Source of the DNA: Pleurostoma richardsiae
Lineage: Eukaryota > Ascomycota > Sordariomycetes > Calosphaeriales > Pleurostomataceae
Direction of reading: 5' to 3'
DNA length: 64,000 nt
NCBI GenBank assembly: GCA_030052745.1
Contig: JANBVO010000014.1
Span: 496,001 to 560,000, forward strand
How positions within the stretch are numbered: position 1 is the stretch's first letter; every line of letters begins with the position of its first letter. The notes beneath the pieces were generated by a model that was not told the DNA's origin, did no database searches, and worked only from the letters and a program-made list of their open reading frames with translations. This document shows, piece by piece, positions 53,643 through 64,000 of this stretch. The translations under genes and the position numbers were made by a program.

Positions 53643-54071
53643 ATGATGACTAAAATTGCCACTCTAGCTGTCCTTCTTATCGCAGCAACGACGGTTGGCG
53701 CCACGGAGGTGACTAATATCGTGGTCGACATCGCCGACTCTGAGCCTGCCTCGGGGGCCTGCGCTACTGTCGTCAGTTTCGACGACGCCCCGGACGTGGA
53801 ACTCCTCGGCTGTGCCAGCAGCAGCGACGGCATCACCGTCCCAACCGAACTTGGCGACGTCACCGTCAAGTGCGACGTGAACGGGGGCGGGCCTAACGGC
53901 GCGAACCAGTGCCTCAATCAGCGAGTCGTCTGTCGTGCCGGCTGCTGCGCCACCATGGACATGCAGGACAGCGACGCTTCGTGCACAATCCCCGACTTCT
54001 GCACCAGCGGAGACTGCCTGCTGTGTGTCGAGATGGTCCCGAGCAACGCGCCGCAGCCGCTCACTTGTTAA
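53643..54071 (+). CDS. Small secreted cysteine-rich protein
   Basis: Family not recognised. The start is ATG 53643 (a second ATG follows at once); a longer frame opening at 53544 would put 33 unrelated residues before the signal peptide. The 142-residue protein begins with a clear signal sequence (MMTKIATLAVLLIAATTVGA), leaving about 120 residues. The mature part has 12 cysteines, an even number suited to disulfides, in the order single Cys, Cys, then KCD, QCLNQRVVC, the pair in CRAGCC, and a C-terminal set SC, FC, GDC, LC and a final LTC. It is otherwise small, acidic and lacks an enzyme motif or a GPI site. Size, secretion and cysteine content fit fungal secreted effectors or antimicrobial/surface proteins, but the spacing is not that of hydrophobins, CFEM or defensins. 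It sits alone next to AT-richer DNA, converging with the SDR gene. Confidence 0.75.
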   Translation: MMTKIATLAVLLIAATTVGATEVTNIVVDIADSEPASGACATVVSFDDAPDVELLGCASSSDGITVPTELGDVTVKCDVNGGGPNGANQCLNQRVVCRAGCCATMDMQDSDASCTIPDFCTSGDCLLCVEMVPSNAPQPLTC

Positions 54072-54565
54072 GCCTCTACAGGGCGACCCTTACTGGCTGC
54101 CTGTAAGTCGGATCCTCGGATGAGACCACTGGTTGAACAACTACTTACAGATACAGTTCTAGTCAAGCCTTGTCATGGTCCACTTCTATTCACCGTGCAT
54201 GCTATTGGTGGTATACATCTGCTCTAGCGAATATACGCAGCCGGAAGCCTGATTCGATCCCCTCAGCTACGATTGCTGAGAGTACACCTCTACAGGCGCA
54301 GGCAACAGCTAGGGAGTAGATAGTTACAGGAACTCGAAGACTCTCTTTTTATAACATTATCCCTAGACTCTGATATGAACCCTGAGCATGAACCTGCGTT
54401 TCTGGCAACCAGTATCACGACTAACAAGATGATCTAACAAATCCCAATCTTAATCGCAACGACTTATTCGGAATGTTCCATGGTAAACATCAGCGACGGT
54501 GCCTTCATCCCACTACCTCCAAGACGTAGAAAAATCTTTCTTCATCATTGCTCAAGCTAGCTACT
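54072..54565. other. Convergent intergenic spacer
   Basis: 494 bases between the stops of the secreted-protein gene and the SDR gene, AT-richer; 3' UTRs expected, nothing else seen. Confidence 0.6.
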
Positions 54566-55700
54566 CTACCAAGAGAACTTCTCCTTAACCAACTCCTCAG
54601 ACAGCTTCCACAACTTCTCGGCCTCCTCGCTCGATACCGCCAAGGGGTGAGCACTACCACTGATCTGGCAATCGACCAGGAAAGCTCCGTAGTTCTCCTT
54701 CCCGTCCTTAGTTTCCCCAGCACCCAGCTTTGGATCCAACGCAGCAACCATGCTCGTCGCCGCCCCGGCGCCCTGGCTCCTGTACGAGTACACCCCCGAG
54801 TCCGCCATCGCCTTGACCGCAGCCATCACCTCCGGCGTGGCACTCCTGGCCAGCTCCGTGTGGATCACCCCAGGGTGCAGCGCCACGCCCAGGATCCCGT
54901 ACTTCTCGTACAGCCTCCTCGTCAGGCCGATGCCGAACAGCACGTTGGCCACCTTGCTCTGGTTGTACCCCTCCAGCGGGACGTACGCCCGGTCCTCCGC
55001 GTCCATCACGCCCCACATCCTGTGCAGCTGGTAGCTCGGCTGCTCGCTCTCCGGGAGGTCGCGGCTCTTCTTCTCGAAGTTGATGTCGCTCCACCGCATC
55101 TTGGACATAAAAGGCGAGCCCGAGCTGACGTTGACCACCCGCACGGCGCCCTTGGGGCTCGTCTTAGCGGCCGCGATGAGCTTCGGCATGACCAGGCAGG
55201 TGAAGAGGAAGTGCCCGATGTGGTTGGTGGCGAGGTGCATCTCGATGCCGTCCTCGCTGAGGGTACGCTCCGGGAGGAGACTGATGCCGGCGCTGTTGAC
55301 GATGATGTGCACGGCGGGCACGTCCGGCCAGGAGAGGAGCTCGGCGGCTGCGGCGCGGACGGACTTCTGGCTGGAGAGGTTCATCTCCAAGGGGCGGTAG
55401 TGCACGTCCGGGTACTGCGCCTTGAGAGCGTCGATGCTCTCCTGGATCTTTGAAGGGGTGCGGCCCGCGATGATCAGGTTGGCGGGAGACTGGGAAGCCT
55501 GAGTGATCACTCGTTAGCTTTTGATTTGAGAGATGCCTCTAGTCGATACTTGCAAAAGCCTCCGCGGTCGTGAACCCAATTCCTCCGCGGTTCACACCGG
55601 TCACCACCACCGTCTTGCCACGGATCGCATCAGGGAATGCCTTGGCCACTTCTAGGGCTTCGGTCTGGGCATTGAATTCTGGATGGGATGTTGCCGTCAT
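54566..55700 (-). CDS. Short-chain dehydrogenase/reductase
   Basis: NAD(P)-dependent oxidoreductase of 359 residues, soluble, substrate unknown; similar to the retinol-dehydrogenase/WW-domain-oxidoreductase-like SDRs common in fungi. Exons (minus) 55700-55554 and 55498-54566. Cofactor motif TGVNRGGIG at about residues 34-42, VNSAG near 116-120, structural Asn in TNHIGH (141), catalytic Ser175 (VVNVSSGS), Tyr227 and Lys231 (GYNQSKVANV). The 55-nt intron seems to begin with GCAAGT and end CAG with a GCTAAC branch site: the GT one base inside would put the second exon out of frame, while GC-AG gives AEAFASQSPANLIIAGRT, as expected of the family. A minus-strand TATAAA lies at 55847-55852, 147 bases before the ATG. 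Confidence 0.88.
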
Positions 55701-56294
55701 ATTGCTGGTTTCGTGTCGTACCCAGCTTGGACGGGTCAGAAATAAAATAACGTGTGTCGGTGGTGGTACTACTAAAAAACGGGATGGGTTTTTGAAAATA
55801 TAAGGCTGTCGTCTCGTGTCATCGCCAGCAATGGATGGTCACCCCGTTTATACCCTTTCGAGCCGCTCTCTTCCTTTCAGCCTCGGGTCACCTAGAAACC
55901 GCACTGAGGTCATTCGGGGTGCCCAACCCCCCTGATTCGGCTTTGTTTGTGGATTTAGTTATCCCCGACTCATTGGGAGCTGCTTGAGTTACCGGAGTTA
56001 GCTGCCATATCCCCGTTCATCAGGAGCCGTCTGCATATCCTACGTCTGGGCTTGGGGTGCCTAGAGCGGGTATTAGCATCCTTTCCTTTCATGAGGTGAC
56101 GTTAGGGCGAGCTTGGCAGTTCTCCTGTCGATGAAAGAGGCATCCCCAGAAGGGGGTTTGGCGTTTGGCTTGCCATGATATCATATTTTGCGGGTATCTA
56201 TCTCTCTAACTGTGGCGGACTACTCTAAACGAGCACAGTGCCGCATATAATTTGCTCAGATATAAAACAGTAAACAATGTCCAGACCCAGGCAT
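55701..56294. other. Spacer between SDR start and ABC transporter end
   Basis: 594 bases holding the SDR promoter (TATAAA on the minus strand at 55847-55852) and the transporter 3' UTR. No gene seen. Confidence 0.6.
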
Positions 56295-59200
56295 CTACGA
56301 CTTCTCCTTTCTCCGCTTATTCCTTCTCCCTTTCCACCTCGTCCGCACCAGCCTGAGCAGCCCCCACGCGATGAGCCTGTACACAACCAGCACGGCTGCC
56401 AGCGCCCCGAGGTTGACGCGCACGCTCCCGTTGAGCCTGTACAGGTCGAGCACCTGCACCCCATCATCAATGGGGCACCCCCCATCCGGCAGCCGCTGCG
56501 CGTCGCTGCAGGTGAACCGGATGCCGCGCAGGCTGACGGGCGCGAGAGCGCGCACGGCGTACCGGGCGGGGGACAGGTAGTTGAAGGCGTCGAACAGCGC
56601 CGGCATGTCGATGGACATGATGCCGGCCATGATGTTCGCGATACTGAGGATGATGCTGATGAGCGTGACCGCGAACCCCGTGTTGTCGCTGAAGAGCGTG
56701 TTGAACATGATGCCCAGGCTCTCGCCGCACGACACCACGGCGAAGCAGGTGTACGTCGTGACGAAGTACATCTGCGGCGTGCGCGGGAAGCCCACCGCCA
56801 GGTCGCACAGCACGCCGAAGACGAGGCTGGCGAACACCTCGAAGGGCAGCTCGAGCAGAGTGTACGTGCTCAGGAAGGCCTCGGCCGAGTACACGCCGTC
56901 GTCGTCCTCGCGGTAGAAGACGTCGCGCTCGGCCGGGTACACGGCGACGTTCTGGAGCATGCCCACGAAGTACAGCGCCGAGATCTGCTGCACGAATCCG
57001 ACACGGTTCTGGATCGAGTAGTAATTGTGATGCAGTGGCGCGTAAAAGCACGTTAGGACGATGGAAAATCCGATGACCTGCATCAGCCGCGCAAGAAGCA
57101 GCGGTGGCTGCCGCCGGAAGTTGATGAAGGCGCGCCGCATGAGGATCGGGAACGCCGTTGCGAAGGATGTGCGCTTGCGAATGAGGGCACCGAGTTCGGC
57201 AGGCGTCGCGAGAGTGGCCTTGTTAAAGGATTGGCGAGGCCCTGGCACAACGGACGGGCGCTTCTCAAATGGTGCGATCTCTTCGCCGGTCTTCTCGTCC
57301 GAGCTGGGAATCTTCTCGGTGACTAGCTTTTCGCTCGGCTCGCCTGTCCCGTTTACCTCATTCTCCCAGGCGTCAATGAGTAATTTGACCTTGGCGCGAC
57401 TCTCAGCCTCCCGCTGCGCCTCCTGGAGATCGATCGTGATGAGATCCAATGCAAAGTCCGCCGGGTTCGTGTGTTGAGGGCATCGAAATCCGTACTTCGC
57501 AAAGTAGCCGAGCATGTCCTTTGCCGAGCCTGCATACGCGGGCGAGCCGCCACGGGCAAGTAGCAGCAAGTTTCCAAAGTGCTTGAAGAGGTCAGAGCGG
57601 GCCTGATGGATGGTAAGAATCAAGGTGCGGCCCTCCTTGGCGAGGCCTTGGAGCACCTCCATGATCGAGTTTGCGGTGAAGGCGTCGAGGCCGCTCGTAG
57701 GCTCGTCGAGGAGCAGGACGCGAGGGTCTGTCAAAATCTGCACGGCGATGGTGACCCGGCGCTTCTCGCCGCCCGAGATGCCCTTGATTAAGTCGCTCCC
57801 GATCAAGTTATCAGCGCAGTCCTTTAGTCCCATCTTGAGCAGCACGTCCTCGGCTCGTTTGTATTTCTCTTCCTTGCTCATCCAGGACGGCAAACGTAGG
57901 CCTGCCGCAAACCGTAGCGTCTCGCGGACCGTGAGCGACGGTAGCAATGCATCGTCGTCCTGGCAGACGTATGAACACACCGAGCGAATGACGGCATCGG
58001 CGGGAATAGAGCCATTAAACGTCACGTTGCCTGACGGCCGATAGCGCGTCCCGATGGTGTTGTGTAGGCGTAATGCCATGGCGTTGAGAAGAGATGTTTT
58101 CCCGCTACCTGAGGGCCCCATGATGATATTCAGTACGCCGGCCTGGAATGTCGCATTGATTGGTTCCAGGATGGTCTTCCGCGGCAGCTTCTTCCCCCAC
58201 GGTGAACGCTTGTCCAGAGCCAACCCAAACCCCCGGAGGCCGACATCGATCGTGCGCACCTCTGCAATGGATCGGGCGGTCATCTTTTCCTTACCGGCCG
58301 AGAGATCCGTGTTAGACGTCCTGGCCCTGGCGATGGTCATTTCGGCGCCAATGAAGGTCAAACCGATAGCAGAGAGACCATAGAAGAAGCCTATGAAGGC
58401 GACAAGCACCACTATGGGCCTCCACAGCCAGTTCGGCGGAAACCCGAGCGAGTTGAGTATGTATTCGCCCGTGTATGCAGCGCATGCCGAGTTGCTCTCG
58501 CCGCCGTCGTATGGGCAGTCGTAGAAGCTACCCCTGAACTCGTTCTCACATAATGCGCCAAAGACGTAGAACTGCCTGCCTGTTAGAAGGGAGTAATCCT
58601 AATTGGACACTTAACGCATACCGTGTAGGTGAGCCACTTCATCCATCTCAGCCAGATGGGGATTGAGTTGCTCTGTATAAAGAACCCGCAGGCCATGCTC
58701 TGCATCGTGTAGACCAGGTTGGCGATCAGGCTCGCACCGGGGAAGCTCCTGCTGGCCACCACGCATGTCATGGCGCAGGTGACGGCAATGTACTGGTTCA
58801 GCAGCACAATGGCGAAGTAGGTGAAGAACTTGCCGGCATCTCGATCGAATCCAGCCATAAAGTAGCTGATCACGCTGAAGAAGAAAGGCACCGGTATATC
58901 CTCTGTAAAGGCTCGGGCCAGCCGCCGCGATAGCAGGAACGGAATGGGGTCCGCGCACCCTTCGCTGTGCTCCCGATCGAACGTCTGGATGTCGATGGTG
59001 AGCCTATACAGCTCGAAGACGAGGAACAAGTACCCCTCCAGCCCGGTTGTCGTGTACAGGAAGCCCTCGCGTGAGCGGATGCCGGCTTGGTCCCGGCCGA
59101 GGTCGTAAAAGATGTAGCCAGTGCACAGGCCCATCAGAATGGCCTGCATGATGGCCGCGATCATGCCCATCGGGTCGCGGTACGTCGTTTTGAACGTCCG

Positions 59201-60499
59201 GTCAGTGAGCACCCGCAGCTGCCGTCCGAAGCTGGCATGCCGGCCGGCATTGACCCTCTTCATGGGCTTATGCACTGTGGCAGTGCTCTGCTTTGTGAGC
59301 GGCGGGTACCATCTTTCCGACTCCTCATTCCAGGCCGCCTTCAGCCGTTCGACTCGCGCGGTGCTCTCCTCTTCGACCTCCGGAGTGCGGTTGTCAATGG
59401 CAGCTATATCGATGACGAACTCGGCAGGATTGACAAACGGCGGTAGGTCAAAGCCAAGGTCGGCGAACCAGGGCAAACACTCCTCCATGGGGCCGGAGTA
59501 GACCGGGCCACCTCTGGAGAGTGTGATAATGTTATCGAACAATTCCCAGATCTCTGATCGCGGCTGATGAATTGTCGTGATGACTGTGCGGCCCTTCCTC
59601 GCTAGACTCTTCATCGTACGCACCAACTGGAACGCGCTGGTCGCATCTAGGCCAGTAGTGGGCTCGTCCAGGAATAGCACCGAAGGGTTGGCCAGCATCT
59701 GCACGCCGATGCTCACGCGCCTCTTCTCGCCACCCGAGCATCCGCGGTGCTGGCTGTTGCCAATGCGCGTGTCGGCACATTCCTTCAAACCCAGCTCGAG
59801 GATGACTTCCTCGACGACGCGCATGCGCTCCTCAGAGGTCGACGGCGGTGGCAGCCGCAGGTCGGCCGAATAGCGCAACGTCTCGCGGACGGTCAGCGTG
59901 GGCAGTAGAACGTCCTGCTGCATGACATACGCCGCGCGGACCGAATGCACGCCCTCGGAGCCGTTGAACGTCATAGACCCAGAATGGGTAAGGCGAGAGC
60001 TAGAGATGCGCTGTGCGAGCGTGTTGAGCAGCGTCGTCTTGCCTGAACCGCTACCGCCGATGATTGCAGTCAGCGTACCGGGCTGCAAGGAGGCGCTGAC
60101 ATCCTGGAGGAGCTTCTTGGTCGTAGGAAGGGCCTTGGCGCTGCTCTCACCCTTCGACAGCATTTGCTCAAGAAGCTGCGGGTAAGTGGACGGCTCAAAG
60201 ATGGAGGGCGAGGTGTCCACCGTCACGGAGAGGTCCCGAATTTGAACGTCAACCTGTTCCACGTCGTCCAGGGAGAGGTGGTTGGCTCCGGCCGAGGAGA
60301 CGCGGCGGGCGGGCAGAGTGCCGTCTGCGCCGGGCTCCCCGGCGGTGTCGAGTGAGCTTGCGCGCTCAATCTTATCCAGATCGACAGCGACATCGTGGGG
60401 ATTGTAGCTGCCGGGCTCCGGAGCGGCGTTGGTAGCGGTGTCAGATCCTGTGGACGGCACGAAGTGGCCGCGGCAGGCTTCGGAGCCATCGGCAGCCAT
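56295..60499 (-). CDS. Full-size ABCG transporter
   Basis: ATP-driven membrane exporter of 1384 residues with order NBD-TMD-NBD-TMD. Two exons (minus): 60499-58622 and 58571-56295, joined by a 50-nt intron (GTATGC, TTCTAAC, then AG at 58572) that links WMKWLTYT to FYVFGALCENEFRG; without it the locus looks like two half transporters. First NBD: Walker A GGSGSGKTT at 148-156, signature CSGGEKRRVSIG, Walker B VLFLDEPTTGLD. Second NBD: Walker A GPSGSGKTS at about 778-786, signature ISGGEKRRVTIA, Walker B VLLLDEPTSGLD. Both sites therefore look catalytic, unlike PDR-type pumps whose first Walker A has Cys for Lys. Several other acceptor AGs lie within 9 bases, so the exact junction is inferred from frame. 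Substrate unknown. Confidence 0.92.
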
Positions 60500-62308
60500 G
60501 GCGTCGGTGGCGGACAGAGCGGGAATTCAGCCGAGGCAGTCCGGAGGGCTCCTGGAGGCTGTGGTGGTCTACTCCGAGACCATCTCGAGACGGATCGAGG
60601 AATGCGACAAATGCTTTGACTGTCAATCAGCGCCGGAAGAGCGCTGGTGAGACTGGGAATGCGACCAATTGCCCGTTTCCCCGGCTTGAGAGGTCTGCTC
60701 TTCGGTCTAGCTTGAAGGGTGCTATATCATGACGCTGTGCATGTTCCGTGACCCGCGTCTCCTCGGGTTGTCAAGGGGCAAACGAGCAGACTTCGCGAGG
60801 TTGCGGGGTAATAGAGAGAGACGGTCACCCTTCGCGCAGACATGTCCATTCCGGGTTATAAGAGAGTCTAGAAGAGTCGTTGGGAGTTGCAGGATTGCCC
60901 AAGGTCAGCGCGCATGCGACGCTGAATGTTGGCGTGCCGGCGCCCGAACGAATCCCACTCTGGGCCATCTCGGCTGCCAATAGGCTTTCTCGACGGCCTT
61001 TGTCTGCCCTGGCCGTCGGCTCCAGAGAAGATGGATGGTGACTCCGCAGCAGAGACCGGGTGTGCGGGTGGGGTCGCGGACTGTTGGGGCCATCATCCCC
61101 AGGCACCCCCCCAGCGTCAGAGTCAGGTTGTAACGTTATCTGGGAGGAAGAACGTGTCCAACATGCGACCCGGCCGTGTTGCCGTCGTACACGGGCTGAG
61201 AACCCGAGTGCGAGGAGGATGCGAATGTCTCGTTCCGCTGTTCTTGGGCGCCCCACTGAAGCGCTCCTCGCTAGAGTCTTGTAGACGGACTCGTCGACGG
61301 GTCGCCGAGGGAAATGAAGAGCAAGCGGGCCGCAATGGGAGCGCACAAGGGGTCCCCGTCCCGTTCGGAAACAGAGCTATCCGCGCTCGCTTGCAGCTGG
61401 TGTGCTCGCTAGCCGCACAAATGCTACCACGCCGTTTGTGGAAGCGACATCGCCTCTGCATCCGACCGATCGGGCAATTCTGAGGAGATACTCCGTACAG
61501 TAGAGCAGGATCTAGCGTGGCCGCATCGCGAAGTCCATCTTGAAGATCGACAACGGGGGTGCAGGCTGGCCGTGATTTGTCGCGGAACACAGCGAAGAAG
61601 AGTCTGCAACCCGATCGGCTATGATATTTGGAAGTCGGGATGCGCGCTCTGAGGACTGTGCCGTGGGTTGTCCGAGTCGTCGTTCCGCTGCCTCGGCTCC
61701 GGGTTTGGTGGCTGAGGTTAGGGCTGCTCAGCCTCGAGTCTTCCCCGGCCGTGATACTCAGACACTACTTAGACCTATGATGCATCAAGCCGCCCGATGG
61801 CGCAAGCGCCGCTTCCTCGAATGGCTGTTCGACTTTGGTGAACGAGCTCGAAGCCAATTGAACTTTTATGGGCACGCGCGTACTCCGTAGGTACAGAGTA
61901 GACGCGTGGGTGACATTTCCCGTGCTGTACGTAATGGAGATGCACCGTGTGACCCTTTCCCCGGTCTTTTCCCCTCATGATTCTACTGCGTACTGTACAT
62001 CGCAGTTGTCACAGCAGTAGTCACCTTGAGGAGCAGAGAAAAGACGGAATGAGGGATAACTAGAAAGATTAAATAAATACTAGTCGTCGCTTCTTCATCA
62101 TTTCTCATGATTGCTGTCTCTTATCTCTTTACGGGTCGATCTAGGCTGACTGCTCGCTCATCCGCTCGCCTGCTTGCTAACAGGAAACATAGATACCTAA
62201 AGTACCTATTAGAGTAGGTAGGAAAGGTACTTATGTTGCTTTGTGCGCTGCCACCATACGGCATCTCCCACCATCCGCAGAGCCTCCACCTCCATCTCTT
62301 CCTCTTCC
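60500..62308. other. Intergenic region between ABC transporter start and allantoinase end
   Basis: 1.8 kb. A TATAAGAG word at 60856 (plus) and an ATG-started 185-codon frame at 60926-61483 exist, but the frame overlaps opposite-strand frames and has no motif, so it is not called. Near 62185-62233 is a cluster of TACCTA/GGTAC words like those elsewhere in the window. It must contain the transporter promoter and the allantoinase 3' UTR. Confidence 0.55.
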
Positions 62309-64000
62309 TCACGCCGTCCTCCGCTCGACAATCGCCTCCCCGGCCGGGGTCCCGCACACGAACCCGCCGTTCTCGCCGCCGTACTCGAACACCTTCCGCC
62401 CCCGCAGCCACGTCTCGCGCACCCGCCCCGTGAACGTCCTGTCCTCCCACGGGCTGCACCGGTTCTTCCAGTGCATCCCCCCGCTGCCCAGCGTCCACTC
62501 CTCCGCGTCGTCGAACACGCACACGTCCGCGTCCATCCCCGCCCGCAACCCGCCCTTGCGGTGCGACAGCCCCACCTGCTTCGCCGTCGCCTGGCTGCAC
62601 AGCCGCACGATGTCCACGATGGACGGCGCCGACGACGCCGACTTCGACCGCTGGAGCGACGACGTGTGGAGGATCGGCAGGCCCAGGCCCACCGATGAGA
62701 TGCCGCCCCACGCCGCGAAGAAGTCGCCCTCCTCGACCGCGGGCTGAGCTGCGGCGGGCGCCTTGTGCTTGGCGCGCTCTCCCGCCGGGAGCGTCATGTC
62801 GATGCCGGAATCGGAGTGCTTCATCGCCTCCGCCTCTATGATCTCCTCCACGTGCGTGTGCTGGAGGTGGCTCGGGAGCAGCTTAAGCTCCGGCGTGCAC
62901 GGCGAGTGGTCCGACACGACGGTGCGGATGACGCTGTCCGGCGCCGCCATCTCGGCCCACAGGCCGTCCTGGTTGACCGCGCTCCGGATCGGCGGGCAGC
63001 ACTTGTGGCGGGTATCGCCGTCGCTGACGTCCTCGGCCGCCAGGCCGAGGTAGTGGAAACACGTCTCCGCCGTGATGTTGACGCCGTTCTTGCGCGCCTC
63101 TTTCAGAAGCGGAATGCACTCCGTCGCCGACAGGTGTACGATGTGGAGGTGGAGCCCCGGCGCGAGGTGCGCGAGCGACAAGATCTCGTCGATGGCAAAC
63201 GTCTCGAAGGCCGGCGGGCGCGACTCGAGGAAGGTCTGGTAGGAGGTGAGCTGGCCGTGGGGCGCCAGGGGTGGCTCGGAGTGTTGCACAGCGTCACCGA
63301 CGGAGTCGGAAATGGGAGGGATCATCTCGGCGTGGAACATGAGGGTTGTCGGGGTGTCCTTGAGGGTGGTCATCGCGAGGGCAATATCGGTCGACGAGAC
63401 GGCGGGGAATTCCTCTACCTGTCAACACGTCAGCACGGCCTCCTGCAGCGGTGATTTGAGAATTATGGTGGAGCGGGTATAGCTTACGCCGGACTCGATC
63501 AAGAAGCCTTTGAAGCCTCGCACGCCCGCTTCCACGAGCGGAAGCAGCTGGTCAGCATTGCCGGGGATGACGCCCCCATAAAAGCCTACATCCACCCAGC
63601 ACTGGCCCTGACTTGCGGCGAGCTTCTCCTTGAGGCCGGAGAGGGTTGTTGTCGGAGGGATGGCATTCAAGGGCATATCAATGACGGTGGTCACGCCTCC
63701 TGACGCGGCCGCCCGTGTGCCGGTGTGGAAACCCTCCCATTCTGTCCGGCCAGGCTCGTTGAGGTGGACATGAGCGTCCACCAGGCCCGGCAGGAGCAGC
63801 TTCGGCGAGTAGTCGATATATGTTGCAGACGGAGGGAACGAGGAGCGCGGCAGTATCGCCGGGACGACCGAAACGATCTTGCCGGTGGCAGAAGAGACGG
63901 AGATGGAGGCAGGGGTGAGGAGCAGGGTGTCGTCAGGGAGGGTGATGACGGCTCTGGTCGACACCAGGACGGTGAGAGGGCCGGTACTTGAGACGGTCAT
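62309..64000 (-). CDS. Allantoinase
   Basis: Opens the hydantoin ring of allantoin to allantoate, a step in purine-nitrogen use. Two exons (minus): 64000-63488 and 63418-62309, 69-nt intron (GTAAGC to CAG) joining FLIESG to VEEFPAVS; 540 residues. The ATG is exactly at the right edge, so the coding region is complete but the promoter is outside. Amidohydrolase metal site: His77 and His79 (DAHVHLNEPGRTEWEG), the lysine to be carboxylated at about 164 (RGFKGFL), His about 200 (FHAEM), His about 266 (HIVHLSA) and Asp about 341 (SDHSPCTPELK). The SDHSPC form and the wording around the HxH motif point to allantoinase over dihydropyrimidinase or dihydroorotase. A loop near residues 355-410 (acidic, then Ala-rich) is longer than in bacterial enzymes. 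Confidence 0.93.

Noticed and set aside
56295-60499. Two separate half-size ABCG genes
   Set aside because: A 50-nt intron with proper donor, branch site and acceptor joins the frames, and the joined protein has the standard full-size order.
60926-61483. 185-codon ATG-started plus frame downstream of TATAAGAG
   Set aside because: Composition is rich in Arg, Gly and Pro with no motif, and the opposite strand has equally long overlapping frames. RNA evidence would be needed to call it.

Overview
The window reads as chromosomal DNA of a filamentous ascomycete (Pezizomycotina, most likely Sordariomycetes). The evidence is short spliceosomal introns of about 48 to 130 nt with CTAAC/CTGAC-type branch sites, fungal-only families (a WOPR regulator, two Zn2Cys6 regulators, a Reb1-type Myb factor, an ABCG full transporter, a sugar-porter MFS), pyrimidine-rich leaders and an intron-bearing nuclear tRNA-Ile. 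No bacterial, plasmid, CRISPR or phage-like structure is visible.

Layout, left to right. 1-1061: 3' part of a mitochondrial-type asparaginyl-tRNA synthetase. 1062-15094: about 14 kb with no supportable protein gene, lying directly upstream of a WOPR (Wor1/Ryp1/Sge1 group) master regulator at 15095-16462. 19659-23969 (minus): a large Reb1-type Myb protein. 24594-25859 (minus): an unrecognised protein with an N-myristoylation-like start and a glycine/alanine-rich hydrophobic C-terminal segment. 25860-29954: gene-poor, with the remains of a minus-strand gene (TATA box, leader, start codon and a 57-nt intron, but in-frame stops), an 80-bp-period direct repeat and a telomere-like CCCTAA doublet. 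29955-32186: a four-exon membrane-anchored AAA-type ATPase, probably mitochondrial. 32187-40365: a second desert of about 8 kb, again upstream of a regulator, an AT-hook plus Zn2Cys6 factor at 40366-42843.

44138-45220 (minus) is a decayed 3' part of an adenylosuccinate lyase gene. Next to it is a compact accessory cluster: a regulator with two complete Zn2Cys6 modules in tandem (45384-47130), a PhyH-type Fe(II)/2-oxoglutarate dioxygenase (47180-48243, minus) and a sugar-porter-like MFS transporter (49199-50915). The dioxygenase and the transporter diverge from a 955-bp spacer that carries four same-strand CCCGTCG motifs and one 6-9-6 palindrome, which makes co-regulation by the neighbouring factor a testable idea. 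A tRNA-Ile(AAT) follows at 51321-51414, then a small 12-cysteine secreted protein (53643-54071), a short-chain dehydrogenase whose single intron appears to be GC-AG (54566-55700, minus), a full-size ABCG transporter assembled from two exons (56295-60499, minus) and allantoinase of purine catabolism (62309-64000, minus).

The most interesting features are the large empty regions upstream of developmental-type regulators (especially the WOPR gene), the tandem double Zn2Cys6 factor with its divergent promoter motif set, and the unknown 24.6-25.9 kb gene. No sequence search, GC calculation or expression data was available; family assignments rest on motif recognition.
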